The notes: generated from the letters alone by a model not told the origin. 64,000 nt of DNA from Haemophilus parainfluenzae (GCF_003253005.1 NZ_QEPZ01000005.1:124001-188000), one strand, 5' to 3'. Counted from the first letter of the stretch, positions 19,335-28,195 are shown. Made by a program: numbers and translations.

Positions 19335-20834
19335 ATGCAATATTCTCTCGCGCGTACCGAACAAGGTCAAACCCTTGGTATTACCGCAAAAATGGCAAAC
19401 CGTCATGGCCTGATCGCTGGGGCGACAGGGACGGGTAAAACTGTCACACTACGCAAAATGGCAGAAGCATTCAGTGATGATGGCGTGCCAGTCTTTTTAG
19501 TGGATGTAAAAGGCGATTTGTCCGGTTTAGTTAAAGCGGGGACATTCAGTGGCAAAGTGGCGGAACGCATTGAGCAATTTGATTTAGGTGGCGAGAGTTA
19601 TTTAAATGGCTATCCTGTGTCATTTTGGGATGTATTCGGTGAAACCGGTATTCCACTTCGTACCACGATTTCTGAAATGGGACCATTATTACTTTCCCGT
19701 TTATTAAATTTAAACACAACTCAAGAAGGCTTATTAAACCTCGTATTCCGTGTGGCAGATGACAAAGGCTTGCTACTCATCGACTTAAAAGATTTACGTG
19801 CAATGCTTAAATTTGTAGCAGAGAACGCCAAATCGTTCCAAGTAGAATATGGCAACGTATCAGCTGCGAGTGTGGGCGCGATTCAACGTGCTTTACTGAC
19901 ACTTGAAAATGAAGGGGCGACCAATCTTTTTGGTGAGCCAGCATTGAACCTTGAAGATTGGTTACAAACTCGTGATGGTCGTGGCGTGATCAATGTTTTA
20001 AATTCTGAAAAATTAATCAATTCCCCAAGAATGTATAGCGCATTCTTGCTTTGGTTGATGTCTGAATTATTTGAACAATTACCGGAAGTCGGCGATCCGG
20101 ATAAACCAAAATTTGTGATGTTCTTCGATGAAGCACACTTACTCTTTGATGGCGCACCGAGTGTGTTGGTGGACAAAGTGGAACAAGTGGTTCGTTTGAT
20201 TCGTTCTAAAGGTGTAGGGATTTATTTTGTGACCCAAAACCCATTAGACTTACCGGATACCGTGTTAGGCCAATTAGGTAACCGTGTTCAGCATGCGTTA
20301 CGTGCTTTTACACCACGCGATCAAAAAGCAGTGAAATCTGCGGCAGAAACGTTCCGTTCAAATCCAGCAGTTAATGTGGTGGAAACTATTTCAACTTTAG
20401 GTGTGGGCCAAGCATTGATTTCATTCTTAGATGAAAAAGGTATGCCAACGCCAGTTGAAGTGGCTTACGTGTACCCACCGAAAAGCCAACTAGCCCCGAT
20501 TACTGAAGAAGAGCGAGCCGCGTGGGTGAAAGACGATGAGCTTTATGCCTTCTATAAAGATTATGTGGATAATGAGTCGGCTTTCGAAGTATTAAATGCT
20601 CAAGCGGATTTAGCAGCAGTGCAACAAAAACAAGCTGAACAAGCGCAGCAAGAGGAAGAGAGCGGTTTATTTGGTCGCTTAAGCCGAATGATTTTTGGAA
20701 CACAAAAACGCGGGGATAAACTTTCTCCGACAGAACAAATTGTGAATAGCGTGGCAAAATCAGTGGGTCGAAATATTCGTAATGAAGTGACTAAACAAAT
20801 TATGCGTGGTATCTTAGGCGCATTGAAAAAATAA
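19335..20834 (+). CDS. yjgR: HerA-like ATPase YjgR (DUF853)
   Basis: 499 residues. Walker A is GATGTGKT (29-36) and Walker B is FVMFFDEAHLLF, followed by the arginine/sensor region NRVQHALRAFTPRDQKAV. The protein matches the YjgR/DUF853 family of HerA/FtsK-like P-loop ATPases of unknown role. A Gln/Glu-rich linker near residue 430 precedes a basic tail. An AAAGGAA site lies before the ATG. An uptake signal lies between it and udp. Confidence 0.88.
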   Translation: MQYSLARTEQGQTLGITAKMANRHGLIAGATGTGKTVTLRKMAEAFSDDGVPVFLVDVKGDLSGLVKAGTFSGKVAERIEQFDLGGESYLNGYPVSFWDVFGETGIPLRTTISEMGPLLLSRLLNLNTTQEGLLNLVFRVADDKGLLLIDLKDLRAMLKFVAENAKSFQVEYGNVSAASVGAIQRALLTLENEGATNLFGEPALNLEDWLQTRDGRGVINVLNSEKLINSPRMYSAFLLWLMSELFEQLPEVGDPDKPKFVMFFDEAHLLFDGAPSVLVDKVEQVVRLIRSKGVGIYFVTQNPLDLPDTVLGQLGNRVQHALRAFTPRDQKAVKSAAETFRSNPAVNVVETISTLGVGQALISFLDEKGMPTPVEVAYVYPPKSQLAPITEEERAAWVKDDELYAFYKDYVDNESAFEVLNAQADLAAVQQKQAEQAQQEEESGLFGRLSRMIFGTQKRGDKLSPTEQIVNSVAKSVGRNIRNEVTKQIMRGILGALKK

Positions 20835-20881
20835 CGAAAATTTGACCGCACTTTGCGGCAAGAAGAAAAAAGGAGACTGTT

Positions 20882-21640
20882 ATGTCTGATGTATTTCACT
20901 TAAACCTGACTAAAGCACAACTGAAAGGTGCAACACTCGCTATCGTACCAGGGGATCCTGCACGTAGCGAACGTATTGCTAAAAAACTTGATAACCCTGA
21001 GTTTCTTGCAAGTACACGTGAGTTCACTTCTTGGTTAGGCTATTTAAATGGTCAACCGGTGGTGGTGTGTTCAACCGGTATTGGTGGCCCTTCTACGTCT
21101 ATCTGTGTGGAAGAGCTGGCTCAGCTTGGCGTGCGTACATTCTTGCGTATTGGTACAACAGGTGCAATTCAACCACATATCAATGTAGGTGATGTTCTTG
21201 TTACAACGGGCGCAGTCCGCCTTGATGGTGCAAGCCGTCACTTTGCGCCAATTGAATATCCAGCAGTGGCAAATTTTGAATGTACCACGGCACTTTACAA
21301 TGCAGCTAAAGAAAAAGGCATTGAGCCATTTGTAGGAATTACAGCTTCTTCAGATACGTTCTATCCAGGTCAAGAACGTTACGATACCTACAGCGGCAAA
21401 GTGTATCGTGATTACCAAGGCTTGTTAAAACAATGGCAAGATCTCAATGTGATGAACTATGAGATGGAATCAGCCACATTATTTACGATGTGTAATGCCC
21501 TTGGCTTACGAGCAGGTATGGTAGCTGGTGTGATTGTAAACCGTACACAACAAGAAATTCCAAATGAAGCCACCATGAAAGATACGGAAGATAAAGCAGT
21601 ATCTGTGGTGGTGGAAGCAGCAAGAAAATTGTTAGCGTAA
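20882..21640 (+). CDS. udp: Uridine phosphorylase
   Basis: Reversibly phosphorolyses uridine to uracil and ribose-1-phosphate for pyrimidine salvage. 252 residues. [11 protein letters not shown] near the N-terminus is the phosphate site, the RIGTTGAIQ segment is conserved, and [13 protein letters not shown] is the NP-1 family nucleoside-binding motif. An AAGGAGA site precedes the ATG. A strong terminator follows. Confidence 0.96.
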   Translation: MSDVFHLNLTKAQLKGATLAIVPGDPARSERIAKKLDNPEFLASTREFTSWLGYLNGQPVVVCSTGIGGPSTSICVEELAQLGVRTFLRIGTTGAIQPHINVGDVLVTTGAVRLDGASRHFAPIEYPAVANFECTTALYNAAKEKGIEPFVGITASSDTFYPGQERYDTYSGKVYRDYQGLLKQWQDLNVMNYEMESATLFTMCNALGLRAGMVAGVIVNRTQQEIPNEATMKDTEDKAVSVVVEAARKLLA

Positions 21641-21655
21641 AACTCAGATAAAAAG

Positions 21656-21688
21656 AACCGCACTTTTTAGAAGTGCGGTTTATTTTTT
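21656..21688. terminator. Uptake-signal inverted-pair terminator after udp
   Basis: AACCGCACTT-TTTAG-AAGTGCGGTT, a perfect 10-bp stem followed by TATTTTTT. It serves udp and probably also the convergent sdhL. Confidence 0.9.
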
Positions 21689-22502
21689 AACTATTTTTTC
21701 GAGCAAAAGCGGCGGCTTCGGCGATTAATTGGTCATCAGGTCGAATGCCTGTGTAGAGCTCAAATTGTTCAACAGCTTGTAGCACAATCACTTCTGCACC
21801 AGAAATCGTTTGTTTCCCTTGCTGTTGAGCAAATTGGATAAATGGTGTTTCAGCAGGAATCGCCACCACATCAAAAGCGGTTTGAGCTTGTTGAATAAGA
21901 TTTTCAGGAAAGGCGAGATTAAATTCTTCTTTTCCACCTTTCATCCCAATTGGCGTAACGTTGACTAAAATGTCTGCCGATTGATTGCCTAAAGATGGGA
22001 TATATTCATAGTCATAAAGTGCGGCTAAATTTTTACCTGTTTTTTCATTTCGAGCAAAAATCTTAAGATGCTCAAATCCACTGTTTTTAAAGGCTGCGAC
22101 GACGGCTTTTGTCATACCACCACTGCCTTGTACAATCACTCTACTCTTTTTATCTAATTGATATTCTTCGATAAGTTTAACAATGGCAATATAGTCGGTG
22201 TTGTAAGCACGAAGAAAACCTTGATCATTCACAATGGTATTCACAGACTGAATGGCTTGTGCAGAAGGGGAGATTTCATCTAAAAATGGCATGCAGCTTT
22301 CTTTAAAAGGCATTGAAACGGCACAACCTCGAATACCAAGTGCACGAATGCCTTTGACGGCGCTTTCAATATCCGTGGTAGTAAAGGCTTTATAGATAAA
22401 ATTAAGCCCGAGTTTTTGATATAGATAGTTATGGAATGTTGTGCCAAAATTGCCCGGTCTGCCAGAAAGAGACATGCAAAGTTGGGTGTCTTTGTTAATC
22501 AT
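21687..22502 (-). CDS. sdhL: Shikimate dehydrogenase-like protein (SdhL/HI0607 type)
   Basis: AroE paralogue of the SdhL class known from H. influenzae, a weak shikimate dehydrogenase of unclear physiological substrate. 271 residues. The AroE-type substrate residues Lys67 (SMPFKES), Asn88 and Asp103 (YNTDY) and a glycine-rich nucleotide loop GSGGMTKA are conserved. The ATG is 9 bases beyond a duplicated cysE 3' end (22512-22586). This suggests sdhL was once directly behind cysE, before the insertion now separating them. Confidence 0.85.
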   Translation of the reverse strand: MINKDTQLCMSLSGRPGNFGTTFHNYLYQKLGLNFIYKAFTTTDIESAVKGIRALGIRGCAVSMPFKESCMPFLDEISPSAQAIQSVNTIVNDQGFLRAYNTDYIAIVKLIEEYQLDKKSRVIVQGSGGMTKAVVAAFKNSGFEHLKIFARNEKTGKNLAALYDYEYIPSLGNQSADILVNVTPIGMKGGKEEFNLAFPENLIQQAQTAFDVVAIPAETPFIQFAQQQGKQTISGAEVIVLQAVEQFELYTGIRPDDQLIAEAAAFARKNS

Positions 22503-22511
22503 ATTTTGGTC

Positions 22512-22586
22512 TTAAATATTCAAATTTATATCATCATCAATAAAATATTGATTCATTTCAAAAGCTGGTTTTGCCGCTTTGTCTTT
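22512..22586 (-). repeat. Copy C of the cysE 3' end
   Basis: 75 bases, 71 identical to the true cysE terminus at 24065-24139. It encodes the same last 24 residues and stop. All four differences are synonymous (Ala, Lys, Ala, Ile codons). It overlaps the stop of the upstream membrane-protein gene by two bases. It is probably the original end of the recipient's cysE. Confidence 0.9.
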
Positions 22587-23169
22587 AATTAGATTGGTAA
22601 TGATATCTTAAAAAAGTTATAGGGTGTAATACTACACTAAATAGAAAAGTAAGAGCGAAAAGCGTTCCGATGCAAAATACACAATTTAAGAACAATAAAC
22701 ATACAACATTATCGGTAATAAATAATGTATTAGTTTCTACAGCTTGAAGATCCCAGCTATCGATGTATGTCAAAAATATAAATGTTGCTACAAGAAGCAG
22801 TAATGATATGATGAAGACTAGTTTTCTCTGTATGGTTTTTATTATACTTTTCTCTATTGTAATACCAGAATCAATCATTTCACGTTCAGATAAATAAGTA
22901 AACTTTGAAGTCAATACAGTATAAATAGCAAACAAAGGGGCTATTATCATTGATAAATTTGAAATTACTTCAGATTGAAAGGAGTATATATGAGAGTATA
23001 CTCCATTCCCTTTTATTAAATACGTATCAATGAATACTTCAAAATCAGTTATTGGAATATTATTAAAAAAAATGACTACGAGAACAAACAATACTGATAT
23101 AAAAACACTACCATATACTAAAAAATCCTCATTTATCAAAAATTTTGGATATTTTTTATCTCCGTTCAT
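22585..23169 (-). CDS. Unrecognised four-helix membrane protein (insert ORF 1)
   Basis: 194 residues with hydrophobic segments near residues 17-36, 66-86, 112-132 and 150-175. A conserved extracytoplasmic stretch GVYSHIYSFQSEVISNLS is shared with its paralogue at 23454-24040. AT-rich and without an uptake signal, unlike the surrounding genes. Its ATG overlaps the stop of a 28-codon frame (ATGA), suggesting coupling. It lies between two cysE 3'-end copies in a ~1.55-kb insertion. No family is recognised. Small multi-helix proteins in such cassettes can be immunity or defence proteins, but nothing here shows that. Confidence 0.65.
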   Translation of the reverse strand: MNGDKKYPKFLINEDFLVYGSVFISVLFVLVVIFFNNIPITDFEVFIDTYLIKGNGVYSHIYSFQSEVISNLSMIIAPLFAIYTVLTSKFTYLSEREMIDSGITIEKSIIKTIQRKLVFIISLLLLVATFIFLTYIDSWDLQAVETNTLFITDNVVCLLFLNCVFCIGTLFALTFLFSVVLHPITFLRYHYQSN

Positions 23170-23252
23170 ATAGATCCCATCTTATTAAGTTTTTCAAGAT
23201 AATCTGCTATACTTAAATTACCGTTATTAACACGCATAGCAAAACTAGACAT
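23166..23252 (-). CDS. 28-residue leader peptide upstream of insert ORF 1
   Basis: ATG at 23252 with a strong GAGGG site 8 bases upstream and 28 codons. The TGA overlaps the ATG of the membrane-protein gene. The product is hydrophilic and helical-looking (ADYLEKLNKMG). It may be a translation-coupling leader or a small functional peptide. There is no counterpart before the paralogue at 24040, which follows cysE directly. Confidence 0.45.
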   Translation of the reverse strand: MSSFAMRVNNGNLSIADYLEKLNKMGSI

Positions 23253-23407
23253 ATTATTTCCCTCAATAAATTGCTAAAAGCGGTTAAACTTAGTTTGATG
23301 CTACATTTTTATATGTTAATTGTCTAAGAATTCATCATTTAAAGTCAAAATGAAATTTTTTAAAATTTATTACAATAATTTTAAGTATTTGTAAGTATAT
23401 TAACCTT

Positions 23408-23457
23408 TTAAATATTCAAATTTATATAATCATCGATAAGATATTGGTTTATTTCAA
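23408..23457 (-). repeat. Copy B of the cysE 3' end (degenerate)
   Basis: 50 bases, 46 identical to the cysE terminus. Here changes alter the protein (Met to Ile, Phe to Leu, Asp to Tyr), so it has drifted without selection. It overlaps the stop of ORF 2. The stretch from it to the leader peptide (23253-23407) is AT-rich and holds nothing else recognisable. Confidence 0.85.
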
Positions 23458-24040
23458 TTTGGTCGGTATATATGATACTTTAATGAAGATACTGGGTGAC
23501 GTATTACGCTAAACAGCACAAAAAGTGTAAAGAATGTCCCTGTATAAATTATATAAGTTAAGGATAGCAACCATATTACATTATCCCTAACAAATAATGT
23601 ATTAGTTTTAGATTCTTCAAGATCCCAATTATATATGTATGTTAAAAACATACACATCGTTACAAGAAGCAGTGCTGATATAATAAAGCAAAATTTCATT
23701 AATATAGTTTTTTTTACACTTTTCTCTATTACCCTTCCACTATTAATAATTTCATTTTCCGACGAGTAAGTGAGCTTCAAAGTTAATGCTAGATAAATAG
23801 CAAACAGTGGAGCAATAATCATCGACAAATTTGAGATTATTTCAGATTGAAAGGAGTATATATGAGAATATACTCCTCTCCCCTTGACTAAATATTTATC
23901 GATAAATATTTCAAAGTTAGTTATTGGAACATCGTTAAAAAAAATAATTACAGATATGAATAATAGCAAAACAAATATGAAGCTATACGTAAAAAAAACT
24001 CATTCATCGAAAGTTGTGGATACTTTTTTTCCTCAGTCAT
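23454..24040 (-). pseudogene. Paralogue of insert ORF 1, frameshifted at a T8 run (insert ORF 2)
   Basis: From ATG 24040 (ribosome-binding site AAGGAAA, 24 bases after the cysE stop) the frame begins with a TEEKKYP stretch matching the paralogue's NGDKKYP start, then breaks at a run of eight T on the minus strand (23991-23998). One more T would give a 195-residue protein aligned end to end with ORF 1, including GVYSHIYSFQSE and four hydrophobic segments. As it stands, an internal start yields at most 171 residues lacking most of helix 1. Possibly phase-variable, possibly decayed. Confidence 0.65.
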
Positions 24041-24064
24041 ATGTTTTCCTTTTTGCAAATATTT

Positions 24065-24862
24065 TTAAATATTCAAATTTATATCATCATCGATAAAATA
24101 TTGATTCATTTCAAAGGCTGGCTTCGCCGCTTTGTCTTTGCCGACAATACGAGCAGGCACACCTGCAGCGGTGGCATATTCAGGCACAGGTTGAAGTACA
24201 ACAGAGTTGGCACCAATTTTGGCATATTTGCCCACTTCGATATTACCGAGAATTTTTGCCCCTGCTCCAATCATCACACCTTCTCGTACTTTTGGATGGC
24301 GATCGCCGGATTCTTTACCTGTACCACCGAGGGTAACACCTTGTAAGATAGACACATCATTTTCAATTACCGAAGTTTCGCCGACAACAATACCGGTAGC
24401 GTGGTCAAACATAATGCCGTGCCCAATTTTGGCCGCAGGATGAATATCCACATCGAAAGCCACTGAAATTTGATTTTGTAAATAAAGTGCGAGTGCTTTT
24501 CGATTTTGGTTCCACAAATAATGGGTAATTCGATAGCTCTGAATAGCGTGAAAACCTTTTAGATAAAGCAATGGTGTGGACCACAATTCCACAGCAGGAT
24601 CGCGGTGGCGCACAGCTTTAATATCACAAGCAGCACAGTCAATGATATTGGGCTCGGCCTGATAGGCTTCTTCAATAATTTCACGTAGCGAAATTGCCGG
24701 CATGATCGGGTTAGCCAGTTTATTTGCAAGTAAATAACTCAAGGCACTGCCAAGATTTTGATGTTTTAAAATGGTGGAATGGAAAAAGCTTGCGAGCATT
24801 GGTTCGCATTCTGCTAATTCTTTTGCCTCTTGGCGAATGTGTTGCCATACTTCTAACGTCAT
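24065..24862 (-). CDS. cysE: Serine O-acetyltransferase
   Basis: Acetylates serine with acetyl-CoA, the first step of cysteine synthesis, and binds CysK through its C-terminal Ile. 265 residues. An N-terminal helical domain is followed by a left-handed beta-helix of hexapeptide repeats. Catalytic His lies in MFDHATGIVVGE, and the CoA loop is GGTGKESGDRHPKV. The C-terminus ends in ...NLNI as in the H. influenzae enzyme. Its 3' end is present twice more downstream. It follows gpsA by 9 bases. Confidence 0.97.
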   Translation of the reverse strand: MTLEVWQHIRQEAKELAECEPMLASFFHSTILKHQNLGSALSYLLANKLANPIMPAISLREIIEEAYQAEPNIIDCAACDIKAVRHRDPAVELWSTPLLYLKGFHAIQSYRITHYLWNQNRKALALYLQNQISVAFDVDIHPAAKIGHGIMFDHATGIVVGETSVIENDVSILQGVTLGGTGKESGDRHPKVREGVMIGAGAKILGNIEVGKYAKIGANSVVLQPVPEYATAAGVPARIVGKDKAAKPAFEMNQYFIDDDINLNI

Positions 24863-24871
24863 TTTTTCTCC

Positions 24872-25879
24872 TTATTCGCCTTTTCGTTCACGACCTAATA
24901 AGCTCAGTGCGACTTCTTGTGCACTTTTACCACAAAAGAGCATTTGGTAAATTTGTTCTGTAATCGGCATTTCCACGTCTTGTCGTTGCGCCAATAAATA
25001 GGTTTCTTTGGTGTTATAAAACCCTTCCACCACCTGACCAATTTCATCCATGGCTTGTTGGCTATCAGTCCCTTTGCCAAGCATTAAACCAAATCGACGG
25101 TTACGGGATTGGTTATCGGTACAAGTGAGCACTAAATCACCTAAACCAGACATGCCCATAAAGGTTTGTGTATTCGCTCCCATGGCTACACCTAAGCGAG
25201 TAATTTCCGCAATTCCACGGGTAATCAATGCCGTTCTGGCATTGGCACCAAATCCCATACCATCTGAAATACCTGCGCCAATCGCAATTACGTTTTTAAT
25301 GGCGCCACCTAATTGAACGCCAATCATATCTTGGTTTACATACACCCGAAAATGCTGACTGCAATGAATTCGCGCTTGAAATTCTAAGGCAAATTTTTCA
25401 TTACGAGAGGCAAGGGTAATAGCTGTTGGCAATCCTTGAGCCAGCTCTTTCGCGAAAGTGGGACCAGAAAGTACTGCCGTCGGAATTGATTTACCTAAGG
25501 TTTCTTCTACTACTTCTTGCAGTAATCGGCCGGTGTTACGTTCTAATCCTTTAGTTGCCCAAATTAAACGATGATCAGGTTTTAAGTGCGGTCGAATTTT
25601 TAAGAGAATTTCGCCGAAAGCATGGCTTGGCACCACAATTAAAATGTCTTTCGATTGATCAAGGGCTGTTTTCAAATCTAATTCTAAATGCAAACTTTCT
25701 GGAAATTCAATATCTGGCAGAAAACGGCGATTTTGACGTTCCTGTTGCATTTGATGAATGTGAGCGGGATTGTGCCCCCAAAGATAGGTTGGAGAGCCAT
25801 TGCGAGAAAATGAGATAGCGAGTGCTGTTCCATAAGAACCGCAACCAAGAATGGTAATTGGAGATTGGGATGGGTTCAT
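24872..25879 (-). CDS. gpsA: Glycerol-3-phosphate dehydrogenase [NAD(P)+]
   Basis: Makes sn-glycerol-3-phosphate from dihydroxyacetone phosphate for phospholipids. 335 residues from ATG 25879; an in-frame GTG at 25888 is open but its own codon lies in the AAAGGTG ribosome-binding site. The NAD loop [10 protein letters not shown], the LSGPTFAKE segment and the catalytic Lys in [10 protein letters not shown] are present. A terminator hairpin lies just upstream, so expression depends on read-through from secB or a promoter inside it. cysE follows closely. Confidence 0.95.
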   Translation of the reverse strand: MNPSQSPITILGCGSYGTALAISFSRNGSPTYLWGHNPAHIHQMQQERQNRRFLPDIEFPESLHLELDLKTALDQSKDILIVVPSHAFGEILLKIRPHLKPDHRLIWATKGLERNTGRLLQEVVEETLGKSIPTAVLSGPTFAKELAQGLPTAITLASRNEKFALEFQARIHCSQHFRVYVNQDMIGVQLGGAIKNVIAIGAGISDGMGFGANARTALITRGIAEITRLGVAMGANTQTFMGMSGLGDLVLTCTDNQSRNRRFGLMLGKGTDSQQAMDEIGQVVEGFYNTKETYLLAQRQDVEMPITEQIYQMLFCGKSAQEVALSLLGRERKGE

Positions 25880-25890
25880 TTCAATCACCT

Positions 25891-25923
25891 TTAAAAAAAG
25901 GGCAGACGGTATCGCCTGCCCTT
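25891..25923 (-). terminator. Terminator between secB and gpsA
   Basis: On the minus strand AAGGGCAG...CTGCCCTT with an inner GCG-ATAC-CGT extension, then seven T. The T run abuts the gpsA ribosome-binding site, so folding could couple termination and gpsA translation. Confidence 0.8.
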
Positions 25924-25930
25924 ATCACAA

Positions 25931-26440
25931 TTAATGTTGGGTTTCCTGATTTTCTTCCGCTTCAGCTGCTGCTTGCTGCTTGTTCATGTAATCAATGAAC
26001 AGCGCATCGAAGTTTACCGGAGAAAGGTTTAATGCCGGGAATGTACCGCGATTCACTAAGTTAGAAATCAATTCACGAGCATAAGGGAAAAGCATATTTG
26101 GGCATTGAGATGTTAAGCAGTGCGCCATTTGAACATCTTCTAAACCGCTGATTGTAAATACACCAGCTTGTTTCACTTCACAAATAAACGCCACATCACC
26201 AGAATCTTCCATGGTCGTTTCTACGTTAATGTTTAACGTCACTTCATATAGATCTTCACCTACTTGAACGGCTTCAGTGCTTAAATCAAAGCCAAGTTTT
26301 GGTTTCCATTCTTGGTGGAAAATATGAGGAAGATTTGGTGCTTCAAAAGAAACATCTTTTACATAAATACGTTGAATTTGAAGTACGGCTTCTTGTTGCT
26401 CTTCAGCAGCTACTTCAGGTTGTTGATTTTGTTCAGACAT
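25931..26440 (-). CDS. secB: Protein-export chaperone SecB
   Basis: Tetrameric cytosolic chaperone that keeps preproteins unfolded and hands them to SecA. 169 residues. The core QIQRIYVKDVSFEAPNLP, the YEVTLNINVE strand and CPNMLFPYARE with Cys are standard. An acidic Glu/Gln-rich tail follows. It begins 9 bases after the rhodanese-like gene, as in E. coli yibN-secB neighbourhoods. Confidence 0.97.
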   Translation of the reverse strand: MSEQNQQPEVAAEEQQEAVLQIQRIYVKDVSFEAPNLPHIFHQEWKPKLGFDLSTEAVQVGEDLYEVTLNINVETTMEDSGDVAFICEVKQAGVFTISGLEDVQMAHCLTSQCPNMLFPYARELISNLVNRGTFPALNLSPVNFDALFIDYMNKQQAAAEAEENQETQH

Positions 26441-26449
26441 AGAGGATCC

Positions 26450-26896
26450 TTACTTATGTTTTTTTACTAATGGTAAATTTGCACCCGCCCAAGCAGTTAA
26501 ACCTTCTTTTAACACATAGACTTTTTCAAAGCCTTGTTTAGTTAAAAGTTCTGCGGAGGTGGTAGCAGAAACACCGTTAACATCCACAATGATAACCGGT
26601 TTTTCTTTGTGATGTTCGATTTTGCCTACATTGTGATTTTTGATTTCAGTTGGAAGCAAGTTCACGCTGCCAATAATATGACCGCGTTGGAATTCATCAA
26701 TAGGACGTAAATCAATTACCACAGCTTCTTCATCGTTCATTAAACGAACGGCTTCAGGGTTGGTAATAACGCGATATTTTTGTGTCGCACTTTTAAAAAA
26801 GGTGAAAAGTGTCATAAAAAGGACAGCAAACCATGCGATCGTTAAAAAAGTGTGTTTTTGAGCAAATTCAATTGCTTGAGGCATAAATTCTTGCAT
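26450..26896 (-). CDS. yibN: Membrane-anchored rhodanese-like protein YibN, lacking Cys
   Basis: 148 residues: one N-terminal membrane helix (about residues 17-32) and a cytoplasmic rhodanese domain ([19 protein letters not shown]). The active-site loop reads [13 protein letters not shown], and the whole protein contains no cysteine, so sulfur transfer through a persulfide is not possible. Related YibN proteins carry a Cys in this loop. It may act as a binding or scaffold protein for secretion together with SecB. Its promoter region faces ansB. Confidence 0.85.
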   Translation of the reverse strand: MQEFMPQAIEFAQKHTFLTIAWFAVLFMTLFTFFKSATQKYRVITNPEAVRLMNDEEAVVIDLRPIDEFQRGHIIGSVNLLPTEIKNHNVGKIEHHKEKPVIIVDVNGVSATTSAELLTKQGFEKVYVLKEGLTAWAGANLPLVKKHK

Positions 26897-27043
26897 GTTG
26901 TTCTCAGCTTAATTTTGATAATGAATAAGAGTTTATCTTCAGATGAAATAAGGCTTTAAGTATAACCGCACTTTAGTTATCTTTCAAAAAAATTATCAAG
27001 GAAACGCAACGTTGGCGAAAGCTTATACGATCAGAACAATAAA

Positions 27044-27063
27044 AATGTGATCAGGATCATAAA
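27044..27063 (+). promoter_or_regulatory. FNR/CRP-type site upstream of ansB
   Basis: AATGTGATCAGGATCATAAA resembles both CRP (TGTGA-N6-TCAtA) and FNR (TTGAT-N4-ATCAA, here GTGAT-CAGG-ATCAT) sites. Its centre at 27053.5 is about 41.5 bases before a start predicted by the -10 TATTCT at 27081-27086, the class II activator position. E. coli ansB is likewise under both FNR and CRP. Confidence 0.6.
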
Positions 27064-27145
27064 TATACTATCTTTGTATTTATTCTACTCCTAATTAAGT
27101 AGAGAATGGCCGAACTTATATTGTTAAATGTGAAAGGAGACGCGC

Positions 27146-28195
27146 ATGAAATTAAAAAAATTAACGGCACTTATGATGCTCGGATTAGGTTTTTCGGTTG
27201 CACAAGCTGCGGAATTACCGAATATTACAATTTTAGCGACGGGCGGCACCATTGCTGGAAGTGGTGAAACCGCCGTTTCTTCTGCTTATAAAGCGGGGCA
27301 ACTCAATGTTGAAGCGTTAATCGATGCTGTGCCTGAAATTAAGCAATTAGCTAATGTTAAAGGTGAACAAATTGTGAAAATTGGTTCACAAGATATGAGC
27401 GATGATGTGTGGTTAAAATTAGCCAAAGCGATTAATGCACAATGTAAAGATACTGATGGTTTCGTGATTACTCATGGTACCGATACCATGGAAGAAACCG
27501 CTTATTTCTTAGATCTTACAGCAAAATGTGAAAAACCAATTGTATTAGTGGGTGCAATGCGTCCAGCGACAGAAAAAAGTGCGGATGGTCCGTTAAACCT
27601 TTATAACGCCGTAGTCGTGGCAACGGATAAAAAATCATCGGGTCGTGGTGTGTTAGTGGCGATGAATGGGGAAGTATTAGGTGCACGTGATGTGACCAAA
27701 ATGAGTACTACTGCAGTACAAACGTTCCATTCTCCAAACTATGGTACCTTGGGTTACATCCATAACAGTAAAGTAGATTACGAACGCTCACCTGAAAGCA
27801 AACATACGGTGAACACGCCATTCAATGTAGATAAATTAGACAGCTTACCGAAAGTGGGCATTGTTTATGCTTATTCTAATGCACCAATTGAACCGTTAAA
27901 TTCATTATTAGATGCGGGCTACCAAGGTATTGTTTCAGCAGGTGTAGGTAATGGTAACGTGAATGCTGCACACTTAGAACGTTTAGAAAAAGCAGCGAAA
28001 GATGGTGTGGTAGTAGTACGTTCATCTCGCGTGCCAACCGGTTACACCACACGTGATGCTGAAGTAGATGATTCTAAATATGGTTTTGTGGCTTCAGGTA
28101 CATTGAATCCACAAAAAGCACGTGTGTTATTGCAATTAGCCTTAACACAAACAAAAGATCCAAAAGTGATTCAACAATACTTTGAGGATTTCTAG
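27146..28195 (+). CDS. ansB: Periplasmic L-asparaginase II
   Basis: Hydrolyses asparagine to aspartate and ammonia in the periplasm, supplying aspartate for anaerobic fumarate respiration. 349 residues. A signal peptide ends at about AQA (residue 22), then the catalytic motifs ATGGTIAG (first Thr) and THGTDTMEET (Thr-Asp pair) follow. The AGGAGA ribosome-binding site is strong. It is followed by a Dcu carrier, a functional pairing for C4-dicarboxylate exchange. Confidence 0.95.
   Translation: MKLKKLTALMMLGLGFSVAQAAELPNITILATGGTIAGSGETAVSSAYKAGQLNVEALIDAVPEIKQLANVKGEQIVKIGSQDMSDDVWLKLAKAINAQCKDTDGFVITHGTDTMEETAYFLDLTAKCEKPIVLVGAMRPATEKSADGPLNLYNAVVVATDKKSSGRGVLVAMNGEVLGARDVTKMSTTAVQTFHSPNYGTLGYIHNSKVDYERSPESKHTVNTPFNVDKLDSLPKVGIVYAYSNAPIEPLNSLLDAGYQGIVSAGVGNGNVNAAHLERLEKAAKDGVVVVRSSRVPTGYTTRDAEVDDSKYGFVASGTLNPQKARVLLQLALTQTKDPKVIQQYFEDF

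Noticed and set aside
24014-24443. Plus-strand frames across the cysE end
   Set aside because: They read antisense through cysE and the insert and resemble no protein.
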